Shown here one piece after another: positions 50,526-59,892 of a stretch of 64,000 nt of DNA; position 1 is the first letter of the stretch; every line of letters begins with the position of its first letter. Source of the stretch: Chryseobacterium gleum (GTDB lineage Bacteria; Bacteroidota; Bacteroidia; Flavobacteriales_D; Sanyastnellaceae); the NCBI GenBank assembly GCA_945874695.1, contig CAMCHP010000001.1, positions 60,633-124,632 of the forward strand, read 5' to 3'. The notes below the pieces were generated by a model that searched no databases, was not told where the DNA came from, and was given only the letters and a program-made list of their open reading frames with translations. Made by a program: the position numbers and the translations under genes.

Positions 50526-52969
50526 TAAAAGGTAATGTTGTATTGGAGAACGGTCACCCGCGGAGCCTCAATGGCAAGCGGACGAATGGCATACTCGCGA
50601 TTCAGAACGTTGCTTACAATCAACGAGAGGCGCTGTGCTTCAGTGATTTGATAGCCGAGGCGCGCATCAATTACAAAATCGCCCTTCAGGTTTCGGGTTG
50701 AACGCCACTCGGCAATTCCTGGATTAAAAAGGGATGGAAACTGATCTTCAAGCACCTCAAACGCTTTGTCAATGTTTTGCATATAGCTGTTGTAACGCAC
50801 GCTGCCGCCCAAGTTAAACTTCTTGTAGGTTGCTTCAACATCCACCCGCACCAAATGCTGCATGCGATACTTCAAAATGTTATTCGCATTGTTTGAACTG
50901 GTGTTGAGGTAGGTCGCCTGCGCAAACTCAGGCGAAACAAACATCTCAAAACCTGGATCGACCTCGGTTTCAGCGTACACTTCGTCAGGGGTAAGGCTAA
51001 CGGGCTTGGTATAGGTGTAGCCTCCCAATACCGTCAAATCTATTTTGCCAATTTTTCCACCACCAATGATTGAAAGGTCAATGCCATCAACCCGTGCACG
51101 TCCGGTGTTCACACTTCTAAAACCCAAGCCAATCAAGTTCGAAATGCTGGGTTGACGATTCCACTGACCAAAGGTGAACTCAACAAAATTCTCATATTCT
51201 TGGCGAAAGGCAGCGACATCGATGTAGCCTTTGAGGTTCCCAATCTTGAAGCCTTGCTTAATGCCCAATTCGGCGTTCCACGACGATTCGGCTTGCAGCT
51301 CATTGTTCGGATAAATGTTGATGACACCCACTGCGGTTTCAATAAACTTCTCAGCAATGCTCGGAAAGCGGAATCCCTGACCAAACGACCCACGCACGAA
51401 ACTCGCTTCGCCAAACTGGTAATTCACACCTGTTCGAAACACCGGCTTCGATGCACGCTCTTGGTTAATTTCAAAGTACTCATAACGCACCCCAGCTGAA
51501 ACGGTCAGGGTTTTGTTGAACACCTTATCAACCTGCATAAATGCGGCATAATTCGATGCGGTGTTGTTGCCGTCGTCGTTTGATCCGCTGTACAGTTGTG
51601 ATATACCTTCGGTGTACATGCCCATAAATCCGAGGGTTGTTTTCATGTCATCAACGCCCCAACGGTCAAAGTTTTGCTGAAACTGGTATTGCCCAAAGAA
51701 CACATCAGAGAAGTTACCTTGGTTGTTGTCGTTGTCGTTATTCAACTGTTGCCACCGTCCGCGAAGGCTATGGCTGCTGCCTTTGTCGGTGGTGTATTCA
51801 ACAAAAGGATCAACAGTGCTCATGAGTTGCTTGGTTCGGGTAGCTGACCCTTCGAAGGCATTGTAGAGCCCGTCTGAAACATTTCCCCACACCAGCGTAG
51901 CCAGGCTTTCGCCTTTGAGCCAGTTCGTATTTAGCCCCATTTGCAAGCCGGGCCGCGCTTTACTGCGGTAGCGAATGTTAGCATTGATGCGTGCGCGCGA
52001 TTCAGCAGCATTGCGGTTGACGTCAAACGGGTTATAACGCGACGAAGCCGTATCGGTAATTGCGCCATTGGCATCGCGGTTCACGATCGGACCCAAATGA
52101 CCGTCATCACCAAGGATGTTGCCACCAACTACAACATCCCATTGCCCAATCTTGCGTGAGTGCAAAAACTGAATCCCGCTTTGCATAGGCATGCCGTCCC
52201 AATATTTCGCTTCGCGTGTTTGCGGCGCGCTGTAGCCTCCAACAAACGTGGTTATTTTCGTAAGTGGTTCGTCGGTCGGGTAAGCTGTTCGCATGTTGAT
52301 TACACCGCTGAGGGCCGCGCTTCCGTATAAAACACTTGACGCTCCTTTGATGACCTCAATTTGTTGGATGTTTTCAATGGGCAAAAAGCCCCATGAAGGC
52401 CGGCCTGCGTCGCCACTTAAAATCGGCAAATCATCTAAAAGCACCATCACGCGGCTTCCTGCACCGAAGCTGTACCCGCTTCCGCTGCGGATTTGTGGTT
52501 CGCCATCAACAATGCTCACTCCTGGGGTTTGTTGCAACACATCATCGATGTTGATGGTATTGCGGTTTTCGATCATCTGCGGCTTAATCACTTCCATCGA
52601 TACCGTGATTTGACCGTAATCTTGCTCAAATTTACCGGCACTGACGACAACGAGATCCAGGTTCTGGGATGCAATCTGCAAGGTCACATTGAATGTGCGT
52701 TCTTCACCCGCAACGAGGTCAAATGTGCGCGAAACCTGCTCGTAACCAATGGAGGTAAAGCGAATTTCGTTTCTGCCTGCCGGCAGGATGAGGGTGTAAT
52801 TTCCATCCACGTCAGTGGCTACTCCTTTCCCGTCAGCAGTTACAACTGAAACACCAAACAAGGGTGCTTGATCAGCGGCATCCACAACTTTGCCCCTCAA
52901 TGTAGCTTGTTGTGCGGAAATATGAACGGAGAGCACAGAGAGGAGAGCGACGTAAAGGAAACGCATCAT
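50525..52969 (-). CDS. TonB-dependent outer-membrane receptor
   Basis: An 814-residue receptor: signal peptide (RFLYVALLSVLSVHISAQ), carboxypeptidase-regulatory-like domain (about 22-105), a plug with INIDDVLQQTPGVSIVDGEPQIRSG and IEVIKGASSVLYGSAALSGVINM, and a barrel ending LQYNITF. The plug resembles siderophore, heme and vitamin B12 receptors more than SusC polysaccharide importers. The substrate is unknown, and no partner genes other than kdsB are linked. A hairpin repeat at 52774 lies in the N-terminal domain (ILPAGRNE). A weak -7 box (minus strand TATACTTG, 53002-53009) is upstream. Confidence 0.92.
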   Translation of the reverse strand: MMRFLYVALLSVLSVHISAQQATLRGKVVDAADQAPLFGVSVVTADGKGVATDVDGNYTLILPAGRNEIRFTSIGYEQVSRTFDLVAGEERTFNVTLQIASQNLDLVVVSAGKFEQDYGQITVSMEVIKPQMIENRNTINIDDVLQQTPGVSIVDGEPQIRSGSGYSFGAGSRVMVLLDDLPILSGDAGRPSWGFLPIENIQQIEVIKGASSVLYGSAALSGVINMRTAYPTDEPLTKITTFVGGYSAPQTREAKYWDGMPMQSGIQFLHSRKIGQWDVVVGGNILGDDGHLGPIVNRDANGAITDTASSRYNPFDVNRNAAESRARINANIRYRSKARPGLQMGLNTNWLKGESLATLVWGNVSDGLYNAFEGSATRTKQLMSTVDPFVEYTTDKGSSHSLRGRWQQLNNDNDNNQGNFSDVFFGQYQFQQNFDRWGVDDMKTTLGFMGMYTEGISQLYSGSNDDGNNTASNYAAFMQVDKVFNKTLTVSAGVRYEYFEINQERASKPVFRTGVNYQFGEASFVRGSFGQGFRFPSIAEKFIETAVGVINIYPNNELQAESSWNAELGIKQGFKIGNLKGYIDVAAFRQEYENFVEFTFGQWNRQPSISNLIGLGFRSVNTGRARVDGIDLSIIGGGKIGKIDLTVLGGYTYTKPVSLTPDEVYAETEVDPGFEMFVSPEFAQATYLNTSSNNANNILKYRMQHLVRVDVEATYKKFNLGGSVRYNSYMQNIDKAFEVLEDQFPSLFNPGIAEWRSTRNLKGDFVIDARLGYQITEAQRLSLIVSNVLNREYAIRPLAIEAPRVTVLQYNITF
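52774..52790 (+). repeat. Dispersed hairpin repeat, strict copy
   Basis: TGCC TGCC GGCA GGATG, antisense to the TonB receptor gene; the gene reads ILPAGR through it. Confidence 0.65.
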
Positions 52970-53071
52970 AAATGAGCATGTTTTGGTTGTGTTTCGGTAC
53001 GCAAGTATAAGAAAAGTCGACGACGGTAAAATACCCGAGGGTGCCAGCGGTGCGATTCTTCACATTTGCGC

Positions 53072-54184
53072 ATGGAAGATATCGAAAAGGCGGTTTTAGG
53101 TCTTTCGCTCTCACGAGCGGATGGGGTTGGTCCGGCCAAGGCGCGCAAACTCATTGAGACATTCGGCGGGTTAACCGAAGTTTTTCGGGCAACATCAGCG
53201 CAACTCCGAAAGGATGGAAAGTTGACAGCGAACACGGTTGCTGATTTACGCGACCCGGTTTTGCGGGCGCACAGCTTGCGCGACATCCAAAATGCGATAG
53301 CCTTGGGCGCAAAGGTATGTGTGATTGGCGACTTCGACTACCCCCAACGCTTGTTGCGGTGCACCGACGCGCCGATTGTGATCTTCATTCAAGGCTCGCC
53401 CGAGCTTAATTCGCGGCGAATACTGTCGGTTGTAGGTACGCGCAGCATCAGCGCGTATGGCAAAGCCGCGTGTGCGCGCATCATCGCCGAATTGGCGCCA
53501 TACGGCCCGACCATTGTGAGCGGACTTGCCTATGGTGTTGACATTTGCGCGCATCGGGAAGCCTTGCGGCACGGGCTTCCTACGGTGGCCTGTTTAGCAC
53601 ACGGATTGCATCGCATCTACCCCTCTGACCACAGCAGCGTTGCCAAAGAGATGCTTGAACAAGGCGGTTGGGTGACTGAATTTGCACCGGGCATGCAGCC
53701 TGTTCGGCAGAACTTTCCCGAGCGCAATCGCATCATTGCGGGCATCAGCGATGCCACACTTGTTATAGAATCGGGCGCAAAAGGCGGCTCGATGATCACG
53801 GCGCGCATTGCGGCCTCGTACAACCGAGAAGTATTTGCCCTCCCAGGAGAGATTCTGAACCGGAATGCTGCAGGTTGCAACGGGCTCATTCGCAACCATG
53901 AAGCGGCATTGATTACGCAGGGTGTCCAGATCGCTCAAGAATTGGGGTGGGACACATCCGGCCGACAGGCCGTACAAATGAACCTACTGCTTGAGCTGAA
54001 TCCTGAACAACGCAAGGTTGCACAAATCATTCAACGCGAAGGTAGTGTGCACATTGACACCTTAGTTGCCGAACTGTTTGACCACGGCATTGGCGCAGGT
54101 ACGATACCGATGCTCTTGATTGAAATGGAAATGATGGGGACTTTGCGGCAACTGCCCGGTCAACGTTTCACGCTGATTTCGTGA
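53072..54184 (+). CDS. dprA: DNA processing protein DprA
   Basis: A 370-residue protein that loads RecA on incoming single-stranded DNA during transformation. An N-terminal helix-hairpin-helix region (DGVGPAKARKLIETFGG) precedes the Rossmann-like DprA core (SVVGTRSISAYG, IVSGLAYGVDICAHREAL, ACLAHGLHRIYPSDH, FPERNRIIAGISDATLVIESGAKGG, FALPGE) and a C-terminal winged-helix domain. A TTG at 53066 is in frame, but the ATG at 53072 is preferred: a -7-like CACATTTG ends 3 bases before it. The linker before the winged helix carries a hairpin repeat (53955). The end overlaps the convergent small gene by 17 bases. Confidence 0.95.
   Translation: MEDIEKAVLGLSLSRADGVGPAKARKLIETFGGLTEVFRATSAQLRKDGKLTANTVADLRDPVLRAHSLRDIQNAIALGAKVCVIGDFDYPQRLLRCTDAPIVIFIQGSPELNSRRILSVVGTRSISAYGKAACARIIAELAPYGPTIVSGLAYGVDICAHREALRHGLPTVACLAHGLHRIYPSDHSSVAKEMLEQGGWVTEFAPGMQPVRQNFPERNRIIAGISDATLVIESGAKGGSMITARIAASYNREVFALPGEILNRNAAGCNGLIRNHEAALITQGVQIAQELGWDTSGRQAVQMNLLLELNPEQRKVAQIIQREGSVHIDTLVAELFDHGIGAGTIPMLLIEMEMMGTLRQLPGQRFTLIS
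53107..53123 (+). repeat. Hairpin with GGATG flank, different stem
   Basis: GCTC TCAC GAGC GGATG at the start of dprA. Geometry matches the dispersed repeat but the inner stem is not CC/GG; chance is possible. Confidence 0.3.
53955..53971 (-). repeat. Dispersed hairpin repeat, strict copy
   Basis: Minus strand: GGCC TGTC GGCC GGATG. In the dprA linker before the winged helix; encodes SGRQAV, exactly as the copy in the cyclase gene does. Confidence 0.75.
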
Positions 54185-54527
54185 ACAAATCAGAACCTGA
54201 AATGGCTGCACGCGTAGTGTTCAAGCCCGTTTGAATTAAACTTAAAAACTGTTCGGCTATGGCGACCTTTTCGCTGGGCTCAGGGGTAACCTTGAACGCG
54301 CGCAGCAATCCGTTCAAACGGGCAGCAAACGCATCGTCGGTGTAAGGTTGAATATCGGCTACGTATTGCTCCAGAAAGAGGTAGCACGCCATAAAGCGAC
54401 CTTGCTGCATCATGCCGCGGGTTTGTTGACCAACGCGGGTGTAGCGGGCAGCGATCATGTTTAGGATTTCATTTCTGAAGTCAGCGTCGAATCCAGAAAC
54501 TTTAGATAGTAAGTGTAGGTTAATCAT
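54168..54527 (-). CDS. Hpt-like protein lacking the phospho-His (putative)
   Basis: A 119-residue helical protein. I find no named family, but its start lines up without gaps with the Hpt protein encoded just upstream: both begin MINL, share Phe17 and the Glu-Ile-Leu at 20-22, and have similar helix lengths. At position 53, where the Hpt has its phospho-His, this protein has Glu. It may be a decayed or repurposed duplicate. A longer frame starts at 54560, but the ATG at 54527 gives the matching N-terminus. It overlaps dprA by 17 bases convergently. Confidence 0.55.
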   Translation of the reverse strand: MINLHLLSKVSGFDADFRNEILNMIAARYTRVGQQTRGMMQQGRFMACYLFLEQYVADIQPYTDDAFAARLNGLLRAFKVTPEPSEKVAIAEQFLSLIQTGLNTTRAAISGSDLFTKSA

Positions 54528-54632
54528 CTTGAATTCATTTGCAGAACAAGAATACATCAACCTGTATTGGTATGGTGTAGGAAATAAAATTAAGCTTGAG
54601 TCAGTTGTAACCTACACGCATGTAGGAAGGGC

Positions 54633-54974
54633 CTACGCTTGCTTGGCGAGTTCTTTATTAACTTCAATAACACATGCATCGCATGAGGAGAGTGCATCAG
54701 CAAAGAGTTGATCAATGCTGTCATTGTACTCTTCATTTCTGATCATTTGCTCGATGGCCTGAAACTTGGCATGGCCCTCATTGAAACCGATGGTGAATGA
54801 CGACGACTTTAGTTTGTGTGCGTAATACCGAATAACTTTCCAATCGCGCTCTTTGACTGCTACCGCCATATTATCAAGATCCTTCGGCGTATTGGCGAGA
54901 TAAACCTCCAAAATTTCTCGAATAAACGATTCGTTTTGACGGGCAAGAATACGCAAGTTATCGAGGTTGATCAA
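54633..54974 (-). CDS. Histidine phosphotransfer (Hpt) domain protein
   Basis: A 113-residue single-domain phosphorelay protein. The motif YYAHKLKSSSFTIGF carries the phospho-accepting His53. The rest is a four-helix bundle with FIREILEVYLANTPKDL at the front. It would carry phosphate between hybrid kinase receivers and a final response regulator; the hybrid kinase at 13993 and the receiver protein at 18379 are candidate partners in this window (inference). A -7-like TATATTCG stands 26 bases before the ATG. Confidence 0.88.
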   Translation of the reverse strand: MINLDNLRILARQNESFIREILEVYLANTPKDLDNMAVAVKERDWKVIRYYAHKLKSSSFTIGFNEGHAKFQAIEQMIRNEEYNDSIDQLFADALSSCDACVIEVNKELAKQA

Positions 54975-55000
54975 TGTTGGTGGTTTTGGGTCTGGTGTTA

Positions 55001-55008
55001 CGAATATA
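55001..55008 (-). promoter_or_regulatory. Possible -7 element (variant) for the Hpt gene
   Basis: Minus strand TATATTCG, one base off TAnnTTTG, 26 bases before the ATG at 54974. Confidence 0.4.
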
Positions 55009-55064
55009 GGGATTCAGGAGAGGTATTCTGCGTTTTAAGCTTGGAAAAACGCATTTTGAGCCCA

Positions 55065-55883
55065 TTATTTTTTCTCATCAACTTTAGTACCCTCGATCTC
55101 AGACGCTTGAATCTGATTCAAAAAGTGTCCCATATCGGCATAAAGCAAGGCGGTTAAAACCATGAACTCGTGTTTGGCGAGTTCATCAGGAATGTAAGAT
55201 TGTGTTTCCAATTTAGTGCTCACCAAACCACCTTTAACTAAATTACCCATTGGGTCGAAAAGGGCATAATGCACGCGCACGTAAAAGCGCGAGGCATCTG
55301 GGGCAATACGCACGGATTCACCAAGGTTCACAAGATCAATTTGCGAAACCAGCAACACATAGTCAGACGTTGTTTCAAGTGCCAAGCTTTCAACGACTTT
55401 TGGCTTTACAACAGGCTGCATGTACTTGGTCAAGGTGTCATAACGGGTGCGCAGTTGACCTTCTTCAACAGTCGTCCCGCCAGCGCCCGTATAATCTTGC
55501 AAAGGGGTATTACGGTAACCAAGTTCGCGGTAGAGGTTTTCAAGTTGAGCTGGCCACGGATCATCCCATCCGATCACCTCTGCTTCGAGCAACTCGGGAG
55601 CAGTGCTGCGCATGGCGTAACAAAATGCAGCAGCAAGCGCTTCGCGAAGTTGTTGCGAGGTCATTTGATTCTTCACACACATGTCGCGATGCAAGTCAGA
55701 AATGATCATCCGAGGTTCAAAGGGCACAATGGTCACCCGCGCAGCTTCGCGCAATTGAAAATTCTGCGAAAACGAACGTGTTTGATCTTGACCTTGCACG
55801 TGCAAGGTGTTAAAACACAAGGCCAATACAGCAAGGCCCGCGAAAAAGCTATGTTGAACCTTAACCGTCAAATCAGAGCGCAT
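55065..55883 (-). CDS. Exported protein of unknown function
   Basis: A 272-residue protein with an N-terminal signal peptide (about residues 8-31, SFFAGLAVLALCFNTLHVQG) and no further membrane segment. The mature part has mixed alpha/beta character (RVTIVPFEPRMIISDLHRDM, DYVLLVSQIDLVNLGESVRIA, RFYVRVHYALFDPMGNLVKGG). I do not recognise the family. The first 11 bases overlap the rseP 3' end, so it is the second gene of an rseP unit and may work in the envelope. Confidence 0.7.
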   Translation of the reverse strand: MRSDLTVKVQHSFFAGLAVLALCFNTLHVQGQDQTRSFSQNFQLREAARVTIVPFEPRMIISDLHRDMCVKNQMTSQQLREALAAAFCYAMRSTAPELLEAEVIGWDDPWPAQLENLYRELGYRNTPLQDYTGAGGTTVEEGQLRTRYDTLTKYMQPVVKPKVVESLALETTSDYVLLVSQIDLVNLGESVRIAPDASRFYVRVHYALFDPMGNLVKGGLVSTKLETQSYIPDELAKHEFMVLTALLYADMGHFLNQIQASEIEGTKVDEKK

Positions 55884-57204
55884 TGGTTAGCCAGCGGTAC
55901 ACGTCATTGCCAATGGCGAAGGCCATCAAGCCTAAAAGTAGAATTACGCCAATCAGTTGGGCTTTCTCTAAGAATTTTTGTGGCGCGGGTTTACCGGCAA
56001 TCATTTCGTAGAGCAAGAACACCACGTGCCCTCCATCGAGTGCGGGAATTGGCAAGAGGTTCATGAAGGCCAAGATAATCGACAAGAAAGCCGTTGTACG
56101 CCAAAACACTTCCCAATCCCAACCGGCGTCAAAAATGCTGCCGATGGTAATGAAACTGCCGATTTGCGAAGCACCTGCTTTTGAGAACAAAAAGCGCAAC
56201 GAGAGCACGTACCCTTCGAGGGTTTCTTTAGCTACCCTGAAGCCATTGACAAAGGCTGAGCCAATGCCATAGGTCTGCTGATGGAAAACGAACTCGGGCC
56301 GCTCGTCGTAAAACTTCGGGCCAAAACCGATCGTTCCCTCTGCCGTTGAGTGGAGGGTTACGGTATCGCGCTGACCAGCGCGGTAGAATTGAATCTCAAT
56401 TTCTGCATCTGGGCTTGCCTTGAGTTTTGTTGCCACATCATTGAAGAAGCGCATGGGCTCATTATTGATAGCAACAATACTGTCACCTTTGAGGAGCCCC
56501 GCAAGCGCTGCGGGCTGGGCTGGCAATATCGTGTCAATCACGGCCGGCAAGCGCATCACAAAAGGTTCGCGCACATTGCTGTCGATCATAATCTGTCCTA
56601 AATCACCCGGCATGGCGAGCACGATTTCTTGTCCGTTGCGCTCAACAGTAACCTCTGTAACCTTAGAAGAGAACATGTTTCGGCGAATTGCACCGAATGA
56701 AGTTTGACGCTCGCCGTTGAGTGCAAGCACGCGATCACCGTCTTCAAATCCGAAGGGTTGAATGCGGCTGTCAATGTGCAAGCCATAGGGTACTTCTTCG
56801 GGTTTTACGAACGACTCTCCGTAAACGAACAATACCATGGCGTAGATGAAAAACCCTAGAAAAAGGTTCACGGTTACACCGCCCAGCATAATGATGAGTC
56901 GTTGCCAAGCTGGCTTCGAGCGAAACTCCCACGGCTGTGGTGGTTGCTTGAGGGCCTCGGTATCCATTGACTCGTCAACCATGCCTGAAATTTTCACGTA
57001 ACCACCGAGTGGTAACCAACCAATTCCGTATTCTGTTTCTCCGCGCTTTACCTTAAAAAGCGAAAAACCAGCATCGAAAAACAGGTAAAACTTCTCAACG
57101 CGCGTTTTGAACCATTTCGCTGGTAAAAAATGGCCCAACTCATGGAGAACAACCAGAATGGAAAGGCTCAGAATGAGCTGAGCAGCTTTGATGAGTGCAA
57201 TCAT
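55873..57204 (-). CDS. rseP: RIP metalloprotease RseP (site-2 protease)
   Basis: A 443-residue intramembrane zinc protease. The first membrane segment holds HELGH (His21, Glu22, His25), the PDZ region lies at about 200-290 (LAGLLKGDSIVAINNEP), and the C-terminal segments include NLLPIPALDGGHVVF with the third zinc ligand Asp. It cleaves membrane-anchored anti-sigma factors and signal-peptide remnants. No anti-sigma factor gene is nearby. A perfect -7 box lies 50 bases upstream (57255-57262). It is divergent from the PBP1A gene. Confidence 0.95.
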   Translation of the reverse strand: MIALIKAAQLILSLSILVVLHELGHFLPAKWFKTRVEKFYLFFDAGFSLFKVKRGETEYGIGWLPLGGYVKISGMVDESMDTEALKQPPQPWEFRSKPAWQRLIIMLGGVTVNLFLGFFIYAMVLFVYGESFVKPEEVPYGLHIDSRIQPFGFEDGDRVLALNGERQTSFGAIRRNMFSSKVTEVTVERNGQEIVLAMPGDLGQIMIDSNVREPFVMRLPAVIDTILPAQPAALAGLLKGDSIVAINNEPMRFFNDVATKLKASPDAEIEIQFYRAGQRDTVTLHSTAEGTIGFGPKFYDERPEFVFHQQTYGIGSAFVNGFRVAKETLEGYVLSLRFLFSKAGASQIGSFITIGSIFDAGWDWEVFWRTTAFLSIILAFMNLLPIPALDGGHVVFLLYEMIAGKPAPQKFLEKAQLIGVILLLGLMAFAIGNDVYRWLTNAL

Positions 57205-57254
57205 GGGGGTGTGATAGGATGGCTTAAGGGCGCTCCCTTTTGGCCTATAGCGGG

Positions 57255-57262
57255 CAAAGATA
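57255..57262 (-). promoter_or_regulatory. -7 promoter element for rseP
   Basis: Minus strand TATCTTTG, a perfect match, 50 bases before the rseP ATG. Confidence 0.5.
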
Positions 57263-57388
57263 CAGATTTATGCCCGCGATTTCAGTCAACGGTGATCCGT
57301 TGTATGACATTCTTTAACAGGGTAATTGCGAATAACCGATAACTCAAAACGCTTTCACGAAACAATTTAATACCAACTTGCTTCGTCT

Positions 57389-57396
57389 TACCTTTG
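57389..57396 (+). promoter_or_regulatory. -7 promoter element for the PBP1A gene
   Basis: TACCTTTG, a perfect match, 19 bases before the ATG at 57416. Confidence 0.5.
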
Positions 57397-57415
57397 CACA
57401 GCGATACAACCCCCT

Positions 57416-59884
57416 ATGAGTACTTCAGAAACAAAGTCTAGACCAAAAAAGAAGAACTTCCGCAAGTGGATCGTCCTTTTTTGGCTCGCGGTACTTGCCC
57501 CTTTTGTTGGCTTGGCGATCTTATTGATCATTGCCTCAAGCAGCAATTTGCCCGACACCGAAGCGCTTGCCAATCCGAAGACCAACCTCGCCACCGAAGT
57601 GTACACTGCTGACGATGTGGTAATTGGACGCTACTACCGCGAAAACCGATCAGATGTCGCGTACGAAAACCTGCCCAAGCACTTGGTCGACGCCTTGATT
57701 GCCACTGAAGACGCCCGGTACCTGAACCATTCAGGTGTTGATTTCTTCGGATTGGTTCGCGCTGCCATTTACATGGGTAAACGAGGCGGCGGCAGCACCC
57801 TGTCGCAACAGCTCGCCAAGCAGTTGTTCACCGAAGAGTATGACACGCCTAACTTGCTTGAACGGGCACTCCTTCAAAAGCCCAAAGAATGGATCATTTC
57901 TACGCGACTCGAACGCCAATACACTAAAGAAGAAATTATTACGCTCTATTTGAATCGTTACGACTTCGTAAACCAAGCGGTAGGCATAAAATCAGCCGCG
58001 TTCATTTACTTCAACAAGCCACCTGACAGTTTGCGCATTGAAGAGGCTGCGATGCTCGTGGGTATGCTCAAAAACGCATCGCTCTACAACCCTATGCGCC
58101 GCCCTGAAGTGGTTGAAAAGCGGCGCGAGGTCGTGCTCAAGCAAATGGTTGTAAACGGCTCACTTGAAGAGACCGCGTATGATTCGCTTCGCCAACTGCC
58201 GTTGGGGATAAACTACCAACGCATCAGCCACGACGAGGGTTCAGCGCCTTATTTCCGAGAAGTGTTGCGCTTGCAACTGAGCGACATTTTCAACGAAAAA
58301 AATGAAGACGGGTCGTACGTTCGCGCAAAACCTGATGGCACTCCATATGATTTATACGGTGACGGACTAAAAGTATACACCACCATTGATTCACGTCTGC
58401 AAGCGCATGCTGAGGCAGGTGTGCGCCAACACCTATCTACTGAACTTCAAGCCGACTTCTGGAAAGACTTGCGCCGCAGAAAACCAGAGAACGCACCGTT
58501 TTACAATGGCATAGCAAAAGAAGATCGGGAACGCATTATACGTCAAGCGGTGAAGCAATCAGACCGCTACCGCACCTACACAGGCGAACAGTGCCCCGAG
58601 TGCAAACGTCCGGCATTCTACATTGCGAAAATCACACATGAAGGTCACGCACATTTTTCGTGTGACGCCGAAAAAGGCGGATGCAGCCACATTTGGCCGC
58701 GCTTGAACGATGAGCAGATTGAAGAGCAATTCAACACGCCCGTAGCCATGAAAGTGTTTAGCTACGGTGGCGGCATCGACACGACCATGTCGCCGCTTGA
58801 TTCAATCAAATACCATAAATCATTTTTACATGCCGGTTTGGTATCTGTTGAACCTTCAAGCGGCCACATTAAAGCATGGGTAGGCGGTATTGACTACAAG
58901 TATTTTCAATACGACAACGTGTACCAATCTCGCCGGCAAGTTGGATCAACGTTCAAGCCCTTCGTTTACGCCAGCGCGCTTCGCCATGGAATGCATCCTT
59001 GCACTGAGTTGCCGAATCAGAAAGTTGTGATTGAAATGCCAGCGGGCCAACCCCCTTGGTCACCTGACAACTCAGATTTCAAATACGGTGAAATGGTCAC
59101 CCTGAAATACGCTTTGGCCAACTCCATGAATACCATCACAGCCAAGCTGATCAAAGATTACGGTACTGACGTTGTGGTGCGCACTGCACGCGACATGGGT
59201 ATAGTTACTGAAATCCCCAGCGTTCCATCGATTGCGCTTGGGGTAGCCGAGCTGTCACTCTTTGAACTCACAGCCGCGAACGCAACGTTTGTGAATGATG
59301 GCTACTACATCGAGCCAACCTTCATCTTACGCATTGAAGACAAGCGTGGAAACGTGATTTACGAGCCTGAACTCAACATCCGCCAGGGTATCGATGAAAT
59401 TACGGCCTACACAACGGTTGCTATGCTGAAAGGCGTGATGGATGGGGCTTACAACAAAGAGAAAGGCAAGTCAACAGGTACTGGCATGCGCTTGCGCTAT
59501 GACAATCCGAACCGCGGATATGACGGCATAACCGCCCCCATGGCAGGTAAAACGGGCACCACTCAAAGCAACACCGACGGTTGGTTTATTGGCCTAACGC
59601 CCGACTTGGTGACCGGTGTTTGGGTAGGTGCGCAAGACCCCGCAGTGCGTTTTTCGACCACCGATAAAGGCCAAGGGGCCAACACCGCCTTGCCGATATA
59701 TGGGTATTTCATGAAAGCCAGCTATGCAGATCAGCGTTTGCAAATCAAACAACGCGATTTCGATGTACCGGAGGGCTTCGATCCCAGCTCGCTCGATTGC
59801 AAGGGCTACATCGAGGGCACCAAAAGTTTTAACTTTGATCCAGAACTTGAAGAGGGCATCGACGATGATGACCTTTTCCAATAG
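57416..59884 (+). CDS. Penicillin-binding protein 1A with Cys4 insert
   Basis: An 822-residue bifunctional peptidoglycan synthase with one N-terminal membrane anchor ([21 protein letters not shown]). The GT51 transglycosylase domain shows [28 protein letters not shown] and [17 protein letters not shown]. The transpeptidase has [10 protein letters not shown] (SxxK), SMNT (SxN) and KTGTT (KTG). Between them, residues 393-423 carry CPEC-X19-C-X6-C (Cys393, 396, 416, 423), which looks like a zinc ribbon and is not usual in PBP1A as I know it. The tail is acidic. It starts the unit with scoAB, whose first gene begins 8 bases after its stop. Confidence 0.93.
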   Translation: MSTSETKSRPKKKNFRKWIVLFWLAVLAPFVGLAILLIIASSSNLPDTEALANPKTNLATEVYTADDVVIGRYYRENRSDVAYENLPKHLVDALIATEDARYLNHSGVDFFGLVRAAIYMGKRGGGSTLSQQLAKQLFTEEYDTPNLLERALLQKPKEWIISTRLERQYTKEEIITLYLNRYDFVNQAVGIKSAAFIYFNKPPDSLRIEEAAMLVGMLKNASLYNPMRRPEVVEKRREVVLKQMVVNGSLEETAYDSLRQLPLGINYQRISHDEGSAPYFREVLRLQLSDIFNEKNEDGSYVRAKPDGTPYDLYGDGLKVYTTIDSRLQAHAEAGVRQHLSTELQADFWKDLRRRKPENAPFYNGIAKEDRERIIRQAVKQSDRYRTYTGEQCPECKRPAFYIAKITHEGHAHFSCDAEKGGCSHIWPRLNDEQIEEQFNTPVAMKVFSYGGGIDTTMSPLDSIKYHKSFLHAGLVSVEPSSGHIKAWVGGIDYKYFQYDNVYQSRRQVGSTFKPFVYASALRHGMHPCTELPNQKVVIEMPAGQPPWSPDNSDFKYGEMVTLKYALANSMNTITAKLIKDYGTDVVVRTARDMGIVTEIPSVPSIALGVAELSLFELTAANATFVNDGYYIEPTFILRIEDKRGNVIYEPELNIRQGIDEITAYTTVAMLKGVMDGAYNKEKGKSTGTGMRLRYDNPNRGYDGITAPMAGKTGTTQSNTDGWFIGLTPDLVTGVWVGAQDPAVRFSTTDKGQGANTALPIYGYFMKASYADQRLQIKQRDFDVPEGFDPSSLDCKGYIEGTKSFNFDPELEEGIDDDDLFQ

Positions 59885-59892
59885 CATACAAC

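Noticed and set aside
50525..53071. Cobalamin riboswitch upstream of the TonB receptor
   Set aside because: Only about 100 bases separate the divergent genes, too short for a B12 riboswitch, and no B12-box-like sequence was seen.
55269..56066. 265-codon plus-strand frame opposite rseP and the unknown exported gene
   Set aside because: Rich in His, Arg and Cys with no domain; it is a shadow of two well-supported minus-strand genes.
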